Positions 51,508 through 60,487 of a DNA stretch of 64,000 bases are shown one piece after another. The notes below the pieces were generated by a model. It ran no database searches and was not told where the DNA came from. It worked only from the letters and a program-made list of their open reading frames with translations. Every line of letters starts with the position of its first letter. Position 1 is the stretch's first letter. Source of the DNA: an uncultured Clostridia bacterium (GTDB lineage: Bacteria; Bacillota; Clostridia; Lachnospirales; Anaerotignaceae); assembly GCA_944383885.1 (NCBI GenBank), contig CALWRF010000026.1, positions 43,723-107,722 of the forward strand. The letters run 5' to 3'. Both the position numbers and the translations under genes were made by a program.

Positions 51508-54507
51508 TTAAAGCCCTCTTCTTAATTTTTCTAACCTGAGTTGGCTTTGCATTTGATTCATTATTTTTTCCGTTACTATTGAAATATCCGTAACTTTAAG
51601 CATCTGCTTTTGCGATGTTAATATTTTTTCAATTTCTTTTTGCTGCAAATTCATGCGTTTTGTAAGCTCATAAACTGCTTTATTTCCATTTCCTTCCTCT
51701 GTATCATTATGTTTAACGGTTATTATATCATTTATCCGGCTATTAACAGCTTTTTTAACCTCGCTTTGTATTTCAGGCATTTTAGGTGTATTATTTACAG
51801 CCGCATGCCCATAGTCTTTTTTAACAACAACTAAATCTGCCGTTTTGTACGGGCTGAATTCATTTTCTGCCGCATTATTGTTACTTTCAGCCAGCAAATA
51901 GCTCAAATTATTTGACGTTATATTATAATTTTCCGCATTTAGAGCCGTTTTGTTTATATTTCTTAAAATACCTGTCCTATTAGTGTTAAATGCGTCAGAC
52001 GAGTAATTTTTATATGTTCTTCCCGAAAATTTTTCATTATAAACAGAGCGAAAATCTTTATGTTCAGAAAAATTTGATATCGGTTCATTATAATTAAAAT
52101 AAATATAACCAAAATTGCTGTATACGCTCTCATTATTATTTTCAGAACTATAAACATTACCCAAAGGATTATAAAAACTCCATATTTTATTTAAGTTTTT
52201 ATTAAAATCTGAACGCTTATTTATGTCTTTGATTTCAATATTTGTAAAAATTCCAGTTTTGTATGTATCAAATACCGTGCCTGAACCGCCGCTGTTTATA
52301 CTCTTAAATGAATTTAACAAAGAATAATTAACAATATTATTCCAGTCTTTATTATCCTTTTTATACATTAAATTATTATTTTTTAATGTAATACCGGAGT
52401 TTTCCAAAGCTGATGAACTTTGCCAAATTTCATCTGCATAATTTTTGGGAACAAACAGATTATTAATATTTTTAAGTTTTGAATTTACGTTATAAGTTTT
52501 TGGTGTTTGGGCTTCTTTTATGTATTTGTATTTTCTAATATTAATATCAGAAATCCAGTCGTTAATAAACATTTTAGTTTTACTGCTGAATCTCAAATTC
52601 TGTAATTTAGAAAAATTATAGTTTATGTTTGTTTGATTATTACGCTTGTTAAATTGACCTTTTTTAATGTCAAATTTATTTATATCTTTATTAAGCCAAT
52701 TACTAATACTTTTATTCAAAACCTTATTTTCACTTACTAATCTTATAAATTCCTCTGCAAGGTTTTTATTATCATTTATATGTCTTATAAATCCTTCCTT
52801 TTGCAATAAACGTAATTTATTTGAATCTTTAAAATCTTTGCCGCTAAATATTTCCAAAACAGGACTCATATATTCTTCATGATTATTGTTTTTAAGAGCA
52901 GTCTTTACTTCTTCCCACTGTTTTTCCGTTAAATATGAAAGCCACTCGCTAATCTCTGACGATACTGTGTTTTCTGTGTTTTCCTGTCTTGAATATTCAT
53001 TCTCCAAATACGAACTTAATAAACTGCTTTTTATTATTTCTTTGTTTTCTTCTTCTTTTCTCAAAAGTGTGTGAACATCTTTTAAATCCACCCATTTTTC
53101 AAGTTCTTCTTTTATTTCGTTTTTGCTTTCCAATACTCTTATTATTTCTAAAGAGGTTTTTTTATTTTCATTAATATAGTTTACCAGTTTTCTTTTTTCA
53201 GCAGAAAAATCCGGCTCATGCTCCTCTTGACTCGGCTGTTTCAATATATCCAAAAGCGGTTGTATATACCGATTGTTCCCACTTTCATTAAGAGCAGCCC
53301 TCACTTCTTCCCACTGTTTTTCCGTTAAATATGAAAGCCACTCAGAAAACTTTAATGAAACATCATCTATTTCAATATTATGAGCAGTAAAAAATTCGTC
53401 ATTCTGCAATTTAAGCTCTGTATAATCAGATAAAACCACAGATGCAGCATTATATAATTCATGAATATATTTATTGTCATGAACAAATTCAATAAAATTT
53501 TTCTGTTCTGCTTTCCAGTCCTCGTAAAGATTGCTGCTTTGTTCTGTTTTAAAAAATGAAGTCAGATGTTTAAAATCGTCGTTTTTGTTATTAAACAGCT
53601 TTATTTTAAAATCAAGCCATTGTTCTTGATTTAAGTTTGATATATTTTTCAATATATTGTTATTTTCCAATATTTTAATATAATTATCTTTATTTATATA
53701 ATTATCGACAAATAAATATACTGCCGGAAGTATATTATTTAAAAAAACACTCCATTGTTCTTTTGTCATATTCCTAACATAAGCAATTTCGTTTTCTGTT
53801 ATTGAAAGAGCATTAAGAAATTCCCGCCGTTCAGCTTCTCCCATGGAATTATAAATATTATAAAATTTATAAGCATCTTTCTGCCACTGCTCTCTATTCA
53901 ATATTGCCGTTACATAATTAACAGGCTTTATAAGGCTGTTTTCCAACACAGACAATTTTCCGCGCATATAAACGCTGTTCAATAAATTTTTGAATTTGTT
54001 TTTTTCAGATTTGTATTTTCCAACGGTTTGTGTTAAATAAATATCAAAAAAGCTGCTGTTTTCCACATTTAATTTTTCTATAAACGCATTTGTTCTGTTT
54101 TTAAGCCTTTCGATACGTTTGTTCCAATAGTCTGTTTTTTTATAAAATCCGCCTTTGTTCTCTATTTCAATAATTTCTTTATAAATTTTTTCAAAACTAA
54201 CTTTAACCGGATTTTTTAAAGAATTGACAGCAAGTTTAATCTCTTGAATCAGCGCGCTTATCTCAAGCCTAATAAAATATAAGTTGTCAGTCTGTGTATT
54301 ATAATTAAAAAGCTGATAAAACAACGCTTTAGCCCTCTCCATGTTTTCAGCTTCTGTCTGGTCTTTTTTATATATAATATCAGGCTCTGGAAAATAGAAA
54401 ATACTGCCTTTGCCGCTTGTCATTCCAATTAAAGTATGAATACCGGAAAAAGGCATAAGCTTTGCTCTCTTCGCTATAGTTTTTGCAGATGTTTTAATAG
54501 TTTTCAT
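51508..54507 (-). CDS. Large helical protein, probable tape measure, with EQW repeats
   Basis: A 999-residue Asn/Lys-rich protein, mostly helical, with no family I recognise. A short degenerate repeat centred on (R/K/Q)(E)(Q/K)QW-like EQW recurs near residues 206, 249, 295, 396 and 528; two copies are near identical (SEWLSYLTEKQWEEV). The N-terminal IHTLIGMTSGKGSIFYFPEPD looks ordered and the end is a coiled coil (MNLQQKEIEKILTSQKQML). Its position between tube/chaperone genes and the LysM protein is where tape measures lie in tailed phages. A role in setting tube length is inference. Confidence 0.5.
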   Translation of the reverse strand: MKTIKTSAKTIAKRAKLMPFSGIHTLIGMTSGKGSIFYFPEPDIIYKKDQTEAENMERAKALFYQLFNYNTQTDNLYFIRLEISALIQEIKLAVNSLKNPVKVSFEKIYKEIIEIENKGGFYKKTDYWNKRIERLKNRTNAFIEKLNVENSSFFDIYLTQTVGKYKSEKNKFKNLLNSVYMRGKLSVLENSLIKPVNYVTAILNREQWQKDAYKFYNIYNSMGEAERREFLNALSITENEIAYVRNMTKEQWSVFLNNILPAVYLFVDNYINKDNYIKILENNNILKNISNLNQEQWLDFKIKLFNNKNDDFKHLTSFFKTEQSSNLYEDWKAEQKNFIEFVHDNKYIHELYNAASVVLSDYTELKLQNDEFFTAHNIEIDDVSLKFSEWLSYLTEKQWEEVRAALNESGNNRYIQPLLDILKQPSQEEHEPDFSAEKRKLVNYINENKKTSLEIIRVLESKNEIKEELEKWVDLKDVHTLLRKEEENKEIIKSSLLSSYLENEYSRQENTENTVSSEISEWLSYLTEKQWEEVKTALKNNNHEEYMSPVLEIFSGKDFKDSNKLRLLQKEGFIRHINDNKNLAEEFIRLVSENKVLNKSISNWLNKDINKFDIKKGQFNKRNNQTNINYNFSKLQNLRFSSKTKMFINDWISDINIRKYKYIKEAQTPKTYNVNSKLKNINNLFVPKNYADEIWQSSSALENSGITLKNNNLMYKKDNKDWNNIVNYSLLNSFKSINSGGSGTVFDTYKTGIFTNIEIKDINKRSDFNKNLNKIWSFYNPLGNVYSSENNNESVYSNFGYIYFNYNEPISNFSEHKDFRSVYNEKFSGRTYKNYSSDAFNTNRTGILRNINKTALNAENYNITSNNLSYLLAESNNNAAENEFSPYKTADLVVVKKDYGHAAVNNTPKMPEIQSEVKKAVNSRINDIITVKHNDTEEGNGNKAVYELTKRMNLQQKEIEKILTSQKQMLKVTDISIVTEKIMNQMQSQLRLEKLRRGL

Positions 54508-54539
54508 AAGTATTCCCTTCTTTATATTTAAGTTAATAC

Positions 54540-54953
54540 TTAAATTTCAATTAATCCGGTATGCGATATTTCAACGCGTCTGACAAAAACGTCAGAGTGC
54601 ATGGCGTCAAGGTCGTTAGTTTCCCATTTAGTAATTAAGCCATACTCAAAAGCGTATGTCTTTGATATTGACCCGTTATGCATAACAAGCACAGCTCCGG
54701 CATTAACAGGCATTCCTATTCTAAGAATATTCTCTGAACCTGACATTTGCATTCCTTTTTCAAGCACAAGTGTGTCAAAAGATGTTTTAGGTTTTCTAAA
54801 AAAACGAGGGCTTTCGTTATATCCGCCTTCCTCAAAAGTTTCAAGCTCAAGTTTTCCTGTAATATTCGTAACTTTTGAAAAGCTGAATACCAAAAGATTC
54901 AGCGTTACAATAAAATTACTGTTGGTTATTATAGAATTTTGAACACCGCTCAT
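54540..54953 (-). CDS. Second tube-fold protein (Pvc5-like tube initiator)
   Basis: A 137-residue gp19-superfamily protein: FIVTLNLLVFSFSKVTNITGKLE, ETFEEGGYNESPRFFRKPKT and the C-terminal WETNDLDAMHSDVFVRRVEISHTGLIEI. It differs from the main tube protein and resembles tube proteins placed at the baseplate end. Start after GGCGGAGG. Confidence 0.83.
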   Translation of the reverse strand: MSGVQNSIITNSNFIVTLNLLVFSFSKVTNITGKLELETFEEGGYNESPRFFRKPKTSFDTLVLEKGMQMSGSENILRIGMPVNAGAVLVMHNGSISKTYAFEYGLITKWETNDLDAMHSDVFVRRVEISHTGLIEI

Positions 54954-54969
54954 CTATATGCCTCCGCCT

Positions 54970-55206
54970 TTAAAGTTTAAACACATTCTCCGGCTCGTCA
55001 TTAAGCTTGCGGTTAATGCCGGAAATTTCATTGCACCAGCGTATCCTTTCAAGATGGCTCATGCTCATAATTTCGTCGTGGCTCCAATGGACATAATATG
55101 CTATAAAAGCCGCCTCCTCATAAATTTTGTCAGCCGGGTATGTTTTTATAGACCGGCTTCCATAAAATTTATCGGAACATCTATCTCCTTTCCGCAATGA
55201 GGGCAT
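54970..55206 (-). CDS. Small CIS protein in the -1 frame of the upstream gene (DUF6760-like); probably made by frameshift
   Basis: The reading frame of 78 codons overlaps the end of the upstream chaperone gene by 61 bases. Its conserved-looking part begins at about residue 15: YGSRSIKTYPADKIYEEAAFIAYYVHWSHDEIMSMSHLERIRWC reads as one helical domain similar to small proteins (DUF6760-like) of CIS loci. The only start codons, ATG 55206 and TTG 55197, lack a ribosome binding site. A slippery A_AAT_TTT (55164-55170) joins the frames, so the main product may be a ~182-residue fusion. Confidence 0.65.
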   Translation of the reverse strand: MPSLRKGDRCSDKFYGSRSIKTYPADKIYEEAAFIAYYVHWSHDEIMSMSHLERIRWCNEISGINRKLNDEPENVFKL

Positions 55207-55517
55207 ATTGATTTATAAGTCGGAAGCTCCATTGTGTTTATCCTTTGATATAAGTCTTGAAGATACGCCAAATCCATTGTAAAAAGATTTTCAATAACTC
55301 TTGTGTCAACTGCCGGCATAGAGCCAAGTCTTGTAACAACACGGGCTAAAAGTATAATTGTAAGGTATCCCGGATTTTGCTGCACTCTCGGGTCCTTAAG
55401 AGGCAAAATCTCGTCAGCCGCATTTGCCAAACGCATTGTTCCCTCTTTATGAACATTTCCGTCCTTATCAATATATCCCCTTGGCAGTGTAAAATTAAAC
55501 TCTGTCTGAAAAGCCAT
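55146..55517 (-). CDS. Tail assembly chaperone-like protein
   Basis: A 123-residue protein with the layout of phage tail assembly chaperones: an N-terminal beta part (FQTEFNFTLPRGYIDKDGNVHKEGTMRLANAADEI), an inner region TIILLARVVTRLG and a C-terminal zinc-binding-like CPHCGKE. It lies between the tube and the presumed tape measure, where G/GT-type chaperones occur in phages. I start at ATG 55515-55517 after AAGGGG. Its last five codons follow the slippery site described at 55164-55190. Confidence 0.75.
   Translation of the reverse strand: MAFQTEFNFTLPRGYIDKDGNVHKEGTMRLANAADEILPLKDPRVQQNPGYLTIILLARVVTRLGSMPAVDTRVIENLFTMDLAYLQDLYQRINTMELPTYKSICPHCGKEIDVPINFMEAGL
55164..55190 (-). other. Probable programmed -1 ribosomal frameshift signal
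   Basis: The heptamer AAATTTT (minus strand, 55170-55164) fits X_XXY_YYZ and is in the required frame: zero-frame codons 116-118 are ATA AAT TTT. A slip of -1 gives AAA TTT TAT and enters the next gene's frame. An internal Shine-Dalgarno-like AAGGAG (55185-55190) ends 14 bases upstream, a spacing like the stimulators of dnaX-type frameshifting. The zero-frame stop comes five codons after the slippery site. Confidence 0.65.
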
Positions 55518-55600
55518 TTTAAATTTCCCCTTATTTTTTAAACAAGACCGCACAAAGGGCATAATGCCCTTTAAATGCAGTCCTCATACTTTTTTATTTA

Positions 55601-56029
55601 TTATGATACTCTTGTCATGCCTTCATGAACAATCTCCAGAGTTTCTATTGCTATCTCTGAAGCTGTGGCATTAAAATCCGGAGCCGTATATTTAGTTGGC
55701 CATGCGTTTATTATCTGCCATGAAGCAGCCGGTGCCTGTGTTTCATTTAATAATGTAATCGTAAGTGTCTTTCTTTCTATTTCACCATTAATACCCGTTG
55801 TAATCCAGTCGTACAATACTCTTGAGTCTGTAACGCCCTGTTTTAACGTAATATTTCCATATTTTTTAAGTCCGGGAATTTTCATTGGTGTTTCAGCCGT
55901 CATATCGCCTTCTCTGTATTCAATCGGCTCAATAGTAGCGTCAAAACCTGTAACCTCTGAAAAACCTCCGGCTTCTAAACCGTCAATTTCAACTTTATAT
56001 CTAAATTTTGCCTGAGGATAGCCTGCCAT
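55601..56029 (-). CDS. Main inner tube protein (gp19/Pvc1 type)
   Basis: A 142-residue T4-gp19-family tube protein: FRYKVEIDGLEAGGFSEVTGFD, GLKKYGNITLKQGVTDSRVLYDWI and KYTAPDFNATASEIAIETLEIVHEG. It forms the stacked rings of the inner tube. Ribosome binding site AAAGGAG. It follows the sheath gene by 31 bases. Confidence 0.95.
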   Translation of the reverse strand: MAGYPQAKFRYKVEIDGLEAGGFSEVTGFDATIEPIEYREGDMTAETPMKIPGLKKYGNITLKQGVTDSRVLYDWITTGINGEIERKTLTITLLNETQAPAASWQIINAWPTKYTAPDFNATASEIAIETLEIVHEGMTRVS

Positions 56030-56060
56030 TTATATTTACTCCTTTCCGCTTTAAACCTAA

Positions 56061-57791
56061 TTACTCGGCGTCCGCTGTTTTTTGAGAAATACGGAATATT
56101 ACAAATTCCGCCGGCTTTACAGGCGCTACGCCTATTACACAAATAAGCCTTCCATTATCAATATCGTCTTGGCTCATAGTGTCCCTGCCTATATGCACAA
56201 AAAACGCTTCTTCCGGAGAAGTTCCCGCAAGCGAGCCGCCTCTCCAAAGATTTGTCAAAAATACGCTTATTGTTCTTTGAACCCTGACCCAAAGAACCTC
56301 GTCATTCGGCTCAAAAACAGCCCAGTTTGTGTTCGCCTTAATTGACTCTTCAATAAATATAAAAAGCCTGCGCACATTTATGTATTTCCAACTGCTGTTG
56401 CTGGTAGCGGTTCTGGCGCCCCAAACCCTTATGCCCTGTCCGGCAAAAGCCCTTATAAGGTTTACGCCTTTTGGGTTAAGTATATCCTGCTCGCCTGCAT
56501 TAAACTGGCACTCAAGACCCACACATCCCCTTACTACCTCGTTTGCCGGAGCCTTGTGAACTCCTCTTGTATTGTCGCTTCTTGCGTAAATGCCAAGCAC
56601 TGAGCCTGACGGCGGTATAGATATATTTTTCTTGTCAAGCGGGTCAAAAACTTTAAGCCAAGGGTGATATAACGCCGCATAGTTTGTATCAAAAATATTT
56701 CTGTGAGCTATAATATCCTCAATTTTTTTAGCATCTTTAGGAATATCAAGCACAGCAAACCTGCTTCCCGTATTTTCGCAGTGGGCTACAAGATTAAGCT
56801 GTACATTTGGGTCTGTCACTCCTGGTATAGCCATTATTGAAACTACATCATTGTCCAAAAACGCCTGTATGCCTGTTCTTCTACCTGCACCTTTATCTTC
56901 GCCTATAAAATCCGAAGCCGAAATGCTTGATACGCTTCCGTTGCTTCCTCCGGCAAACGCCACAGAACCGACAGATTCCTCTTTGCCCGCAAGCTGCTCA
57001 AAAGGAGGAAGAGCCTCTTTATTATCACCCAGATAATGAGCCTCAACTAAATCGGATTTAGCCATTTTTTTGTCTATGTAGTTAGGAGCTTCCACGTTAA
57101 ATGACATCTGGTCGTAAAACTCAACAATCTCGTTGTAGCTTACTTCCATGGCAAATTCGCATGTTGATATTACCTTAGACGGCACTATTGATTTATCAAC
57201 AACATCTTCATTAAACTCGTTTTCAAAAGAAAGGACATTGTCACGGCTGTTAGTTACTTTATTGTATATAATTTCTGTTCCGTCAGTAAACATAACAACG
57301 TCTCCAGCATAAAAGCCGGCGCCGTTTTTAACAAGGTATTTCTTTCCCTCATTAGTTTCAATAACCTCAAGTATCTGTGTTTTCGCCTTGCTTGAAGGCG
57401 TTAAAACAACACGGATATTATTTCCCCACATTCCCGGGTTTTTCGCCGTAATATGCAAAACGGCGTTCTCCTTTTCCGGCATAAAACCTTCTGCGCAGAC
57501 AGCGTCCTGAGGAGCCACCCTGCATACAAAACATCTGGAACCGCCGTTTAAAAAGAACTGCTCCACAGCATAAGACAAATAGCGATACTCTCCAAATTCG
57601 TTTTCCGAAAGATATCCGCCGTACATTCTGTGAAAATCGGCGGAATTAGTAACAAGCTGCGGAACTCCCTCAACAGGACCTCTTTCAGCAAGTCCTATAA
57701 AACCAGCAGTACTTGTGCCTACGCCCTCCATTGGCTTTGAGCCGGATTCAAATTCCTCAACATATACGCCGGGTGACAAATATTCAGCCAT
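56061..57791 (-). CDS. Contractile sheath protein (Pvc2/gp18 type)
   Basis: A 576-residue tail sheath protein with the canonical start MAEYLSPGVYVEE, the segment STAGFIGLAERGPVEG, GGSRCFVCRV, the conserved region NPKGVNLIRAFAGQGIRVWGARTATS, WKYINVRRLFIFIEESIK and the terminal insertion-strand domain IGVAPVKPAEFVIFRISQKT. Start ATG 57789-57791 matches the family; its ribosome binding site is set back behind a hairpin (57789-57835). It is a single sheath gene, where some CIS have several. Confidence 0.95.
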   Translation of the reverse strand: MAEYLSPGVYVEEFESGSKPMEGVGTSTAGFIGLAERGPVEGVPQLVTNSADFHRMYGGYLSENEFGEYRYLSYAVEQFFLNGGSRCFVCRVAPQDAVCAEGFMPEKENAVLHITAKNPGMWGNNIRVVLTPSSKAKTQILEVIETNEGKKYLVKNGAGFYAGDVVMFTDGTEIIYNKVTNSRDNVLSFENEFNEDVVDKSIVPSKVISTCEFAMEVSYNEIVEFYDQMSFNVEAPNYIDKKMAKSDLVEAHYLGDNKEALPPFEQLAGKEESVGSVAFAGGSNGSVSSISASDFIGEDKGAGRRTGIQAFLDNDVVSIMAIPGVTDPNVQLNLVAHCENTGSRFAVLDIPKDAKKIEDIIAHRNIFDTNYAALYHPWLKVFDPLDKKNISIPPSGSVLGIYARSDNTRGVHKAPANEVVRGCVGLECQFNAGEQDILNPKGVNLIRAFAGQGIRVWGARTATSNSSWKYINVRRLFIFIEESIKANTNWAVFEPNDEVLWVRVQRTISVFLTNLWRGGSLAGTSPEEAFFVHIGRDTMSQDDIDNGRLICVIGVAPVKPAEFVIFRISQKTADAE

Positions 57792-57835
57792 TTTGTTTCC
57801 AGTTTCCAAAATAAATGCGAAACTGGTTCCTCCTT
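57789..57835 (-). promoter_or_regulatory. Sheath translation-initiation region with an intervening hairpin
   Basis: AAGGAGG (57829-57835) is 37 bases from the sheath ATG, too far to work directly. Between them, CCAGTTTC and GAAACTGG form a perfect 8-bp stem (57799-57806 with 57819-57826, 12-base loop). With the stem folded out, the spacing is 9 bases. RNA hairpins that bring the Shine-Dalgarno close to the start are known, for example in T4 gene 25. Confidence 0.65.
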
Positions 57836-57947
57836 TCTATTTTTAATAAAAATAACTTAAATTCCTATAAAAATTATATATTAAAAAAACTGTTTATTCA
57901 ACATAAACTTTAATCTATCCACACTTGCACTTATAATTTTACATTAA

Positions 57948-58562
57948 TTATTCATCACTCATATTAGAATTAGTGTCATCTGTTTCGTCATTCCCAGACC
58001 CTGATACATAATTAAAAGCACGTTTAAAAAACGGTGTTTCATCTGTATTTTTATATTCATTTTTAATAGCTTCAACAGAAGCTTTAAGGCTTTGAAACAC
58101 CTTTTTTTCAATATCTTCTCTTTTAGGAAACATTTCATTTAAAGTAAGCTTATTTTCTTTTTCAGCAGCCAGTTTTAAATTCATAAAAATACGTTCAGGC
58201 GACGAATATTTGAAATTTTCTTCATATATCAACGCACTGTCATCTTTTTTGTGGCTGTCCGATAAAATACGTCCTCCGCTTACTTTTTCCTCATTAAGCC
58301 TGTTTTCATTCAGTTTTTCTCTGCTGTTGTCAAATACCTCCTCTCTAAATTCACTCTTTCTTGAAATTTTAATTACATATTTGTCATTTCTTAAACCAAA
58401 AGCGTACTTGCCATAAGCGTTTTCTAATTGCCTTACGGTATCTGAAGAATTTTTTTCATTATGATGTTGAGTTTGTTTAACGCTTTCTCTTTTATTATCT
58501 GCGGTTTTAGTTTCGCTTTCCCTTAAAGAAGCCGCTGAGTCTTTCCAAAAATCCCTATTCAT
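57948..58562 (-). CDS. CIS-cluster protein of unknown function, 204 residues
   Basis: A hydrophilic, mostly disordered or helical protein, Lys/Glu/Ser/Asn-rich, with one ordered-looking core (LENAYGKYAFGLRNDKYVIKISRKSEF). No membrane segment. It lies six bases after the first AAA+ gene and before the sheath. I recognise no family. The 57836-57947 gap that follows is AT-rich. Confidence 0.55.
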   Translation of the reverse strand: MNRDFWKDSAASLRESETKTADNKRESVKQTQHHNEKNSSDTVRQLENAYGKYAFGLRNDKYVIKISRKSEFREEVFDNSREKLNENRLNEEKVSGGRILSDSHKKDDSALIYEENFKYSSPERIFMNLKLAAEKENKLTLNEMFPKREDIEKKVFQSLKASVEAIKNEYKNTDETPFFKRAFNYVSGSGNDETDDTNSNMSDE

Positions 58563-58568
58563 ATTGTT

Positions 58569-60431
58569 TCAGCCCTTTTGTTTGTTTTCCGTTTTAATAT
58601 AAGCCGAATACACTCCGGCTTCAGTATCCGAAAAAAGCTTGCCGGTTTTTTCATACTCCCTTTTTACAGCTAATATAAATTCTTCCATTCCAACAGGCTT
58701 TTTTTTAGCCGCGGCTAAAAAAGCCGCACCATAAACGGCGTTCTTAATTCCGCTGCCGGTTATCTCAAATTTTTCCGCCAGAAAATCAAAATCAACATCA
58801 TCATCAACAGGCATTGCCAAAGGTATGGCTTTTTCCCAAATTTTACGCCTTTCATCATGTGACGGAAAAGGAAATTCAACAATAAATTTCATTCTTCTTT
58901 TAAACGCCTCGTCTATATTTTCAACGAAATTTGTGGCAAGTATAACAATTCCATTATAATGCTCCATTTCCTGAAGAAGAAACGCAGCCTCCATATTGCT
59001 GTATTTATCGTGTGAGTCTTTGACTTCAGTGCGCTTTCCAAATAAAGCGTCAGCCTCATCAAAAAATAATATAGATTGGCTTTTTCTCGCGTCATCAAAA
59101 ATACGTTTAAGGTTTTTTTCAGTTTCACCAACAAATTTGCTTACAATAACCGAAAGTTCAGCCTTATAAAGCTCCATGCCAAGCTGCGAGGCTATTACTT
59201 GTGAAGCCATTGTTTTTCCTGTACCCGGAGGTCCATAAAACAAAACAGTAGTTCCGCCGTAATTATTCGCATTGCCAAGCCCCCACTTTTCCATAACTAT
59301 ATGGCGAAGCGATACCTGAATGCAGCACTCCATAATTTTAATCTTTTGGGTTTCAGGTAAAACAAGGTCGTCCCAGCCAAATCTGCATTCAACACGCCGC
59401 GCACGGCTTTCAAACTGGTGGCTTAAAACCTCATGAACCCCGTCATAAAGTGTTTCCTGACAAATACTTTTTTCAAACTTAACTTTCCGTATTCTGTCAG
59501 CAGAGCGGAAACTTTCATCAATCTCTCTTGGACTTAAATTATACTGATTAGCCAAAATACGGAAGTTTACGTTTTTATCAACATCATATTTTTTTGCCCT
59601 TTCAATCCATACATCATATCTTTCTTCCATGTTAAGTGGAGAAAATAAAACTGAACATGATTTAAAGCCAGCAGGCAGTTTTTCAAAAATCCATACGCAA
59701 AGCGGCAAATAAGGCAAATACTGTCTAACAACAGACTCTATTGAGGCGTCGCAAACCGCAACTGCCATGTTTAAAACAACCGCAAAAAACAGTTCTTCAT
59801 CAGCATTGTTAACATCAATAATTACAGGAACAAGACCTTTGTATTCTGCCATCAGCTTAAAACATGTCCGTTTTCCTATTCCGCTTTGACCATAAAATAA
59901 GAGTTCTTTATCCAAATCCTTAATATTTTCAAAAATCTGCTGCGCTCTTGGGGAAATTATTTCATATTTTTGGCTGTCGTTTTCATCTTTATAAATCCCG
60001 CTTAAAAATTCAGAAACAGCACGCTTTGGTTTTAAAACAGGTCCCTCATTAATAAAAAAGCCGTATAAAATTTTATTTCTTATAACTGCTTTTTCTTTAT
60101 GATTTTTCTCCCACATGTCTCTTGCCAAAATTTCTGTTGGAAATCCGTCTATGCCACCAAAAATTGAAAAAACCTCTTTAAACCTGCTGTCCCATAAAGG
60201 CAAAACTGAAAGAAATATAAAGTATATCTCTGATTTATATAATCCGAATTTTTCAGCCATGGTAGTAATGCGTTCAAGCTCATCATCATGACTGTTCCAA
60301 ACTTTATCAATTTCATTCTTAATCTCATCATCAGTATAATCAGCCTGAGGATAAACTTTGCTGTCAAGATTTATTCCGGCATACTTTGCGTAACACACGG
60401 TTTCTATATATCCAGCCTCTTTTATAAACAT
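58569..60431 (-). CDS. CIS-associated AAA+ ATPase (first gene of the operon, Pvc15-like)
   Basis: A 620-residue AAA+ ATPase. The C-terminal module has Walker A FYGPPGTGKTMASQ, SKFVGETEKNLKRIF, Walker B ILFFDEADALFGKRTE, sensor 1 VILATNFVENI, and the arginine-finger region EAFKRRMKFIVEFPFP. An N-terminal region (1-350) has a second P-loop-like FYGQSGIGKRTCFK near residue 188. Such ATPases are conserved in CIS loci and may act in assembly, cargo loading or sheath recycling. GGAAGGA precedes ATG. Confidence 0.88.
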   Translation of the reverse strand: MFIKEAGYIETVCYAKYAGINLDSKVYPQADYTDDEIKNEIDKVWNSHDDELERITTMAEKFGLYKSEIYFIFLSVLPLWDSRFKEVFSIFGGIDGFPTEILARDMWEKNHKEKAVIRNKILYGFFINEGPVLKPKRAVSEFLSGIYKDENDSQKYEIISPRAQQIFENIKDLDKELLFYGQSGIGKRTCFKLMAEYKGLVPVIIDVNNADEELFFAVVLNMAVAVCDASIESVVRQYLPYLPLCVWIFEKLPAGFKSCSVLFSPLNMEERYDVWIERAKKYDVDKNVNFRILANQYNLSPREIDESFRSADRIRKVKFEKSICQETLYDGVHEVLSHQFESRARRVECRFGWDDLVLPETQKIKIMECCIQVSLRHIVMEKWGLGNANNYGGTTVLFYGPPGTGKTMASQVIASQLGMELYKAELSVIVSKFVGETEKNLKRIFDDARKSQSILFFDEADALFGKRTEVKDSHDKYSNMEAAFLLQEMEHYNGIVILATNFVENIDEAFKRRMKFIVEFPFPSHDERRKIWEKAIPLAMPVDDDVDFDFLAEKFEITGSGIKNAVYGAAFLAAAKKKPVGMEEFILAVKREYEKTGKLFSDTEAGVYSAYIKTENKQKG

Positions 60432-60487
60432 ATTCTATTCCTTCCACAATAAATAATAATTCAAGCCATATTTATATAATAAAATAT

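Noticed and set aside
55197..55206. Independent ATG or TTG start for the gene at 54970
   Set aside because: No Shine-Dalgarno lies upstream of either codon; the only SD-like element is downstream of them and fits a frameshift stimulator better. Kept as a nominal gene start only.
23578..60431. Prophage interpretation of the tail gene cluster
   Set aside because: No capsid, portal, terminase, integrase, holin or endolysin genes; instead DUF4255, PAAR-like and two AAA+ genes typical of injection systems.
23578..60431. Type VI secretion system proper
   Set aside because: No TssJLM membrane complex, ClpV or TssBC pair; a single gp18-type sheath and gp19-type tubes fit a CIS of phage-tail type.
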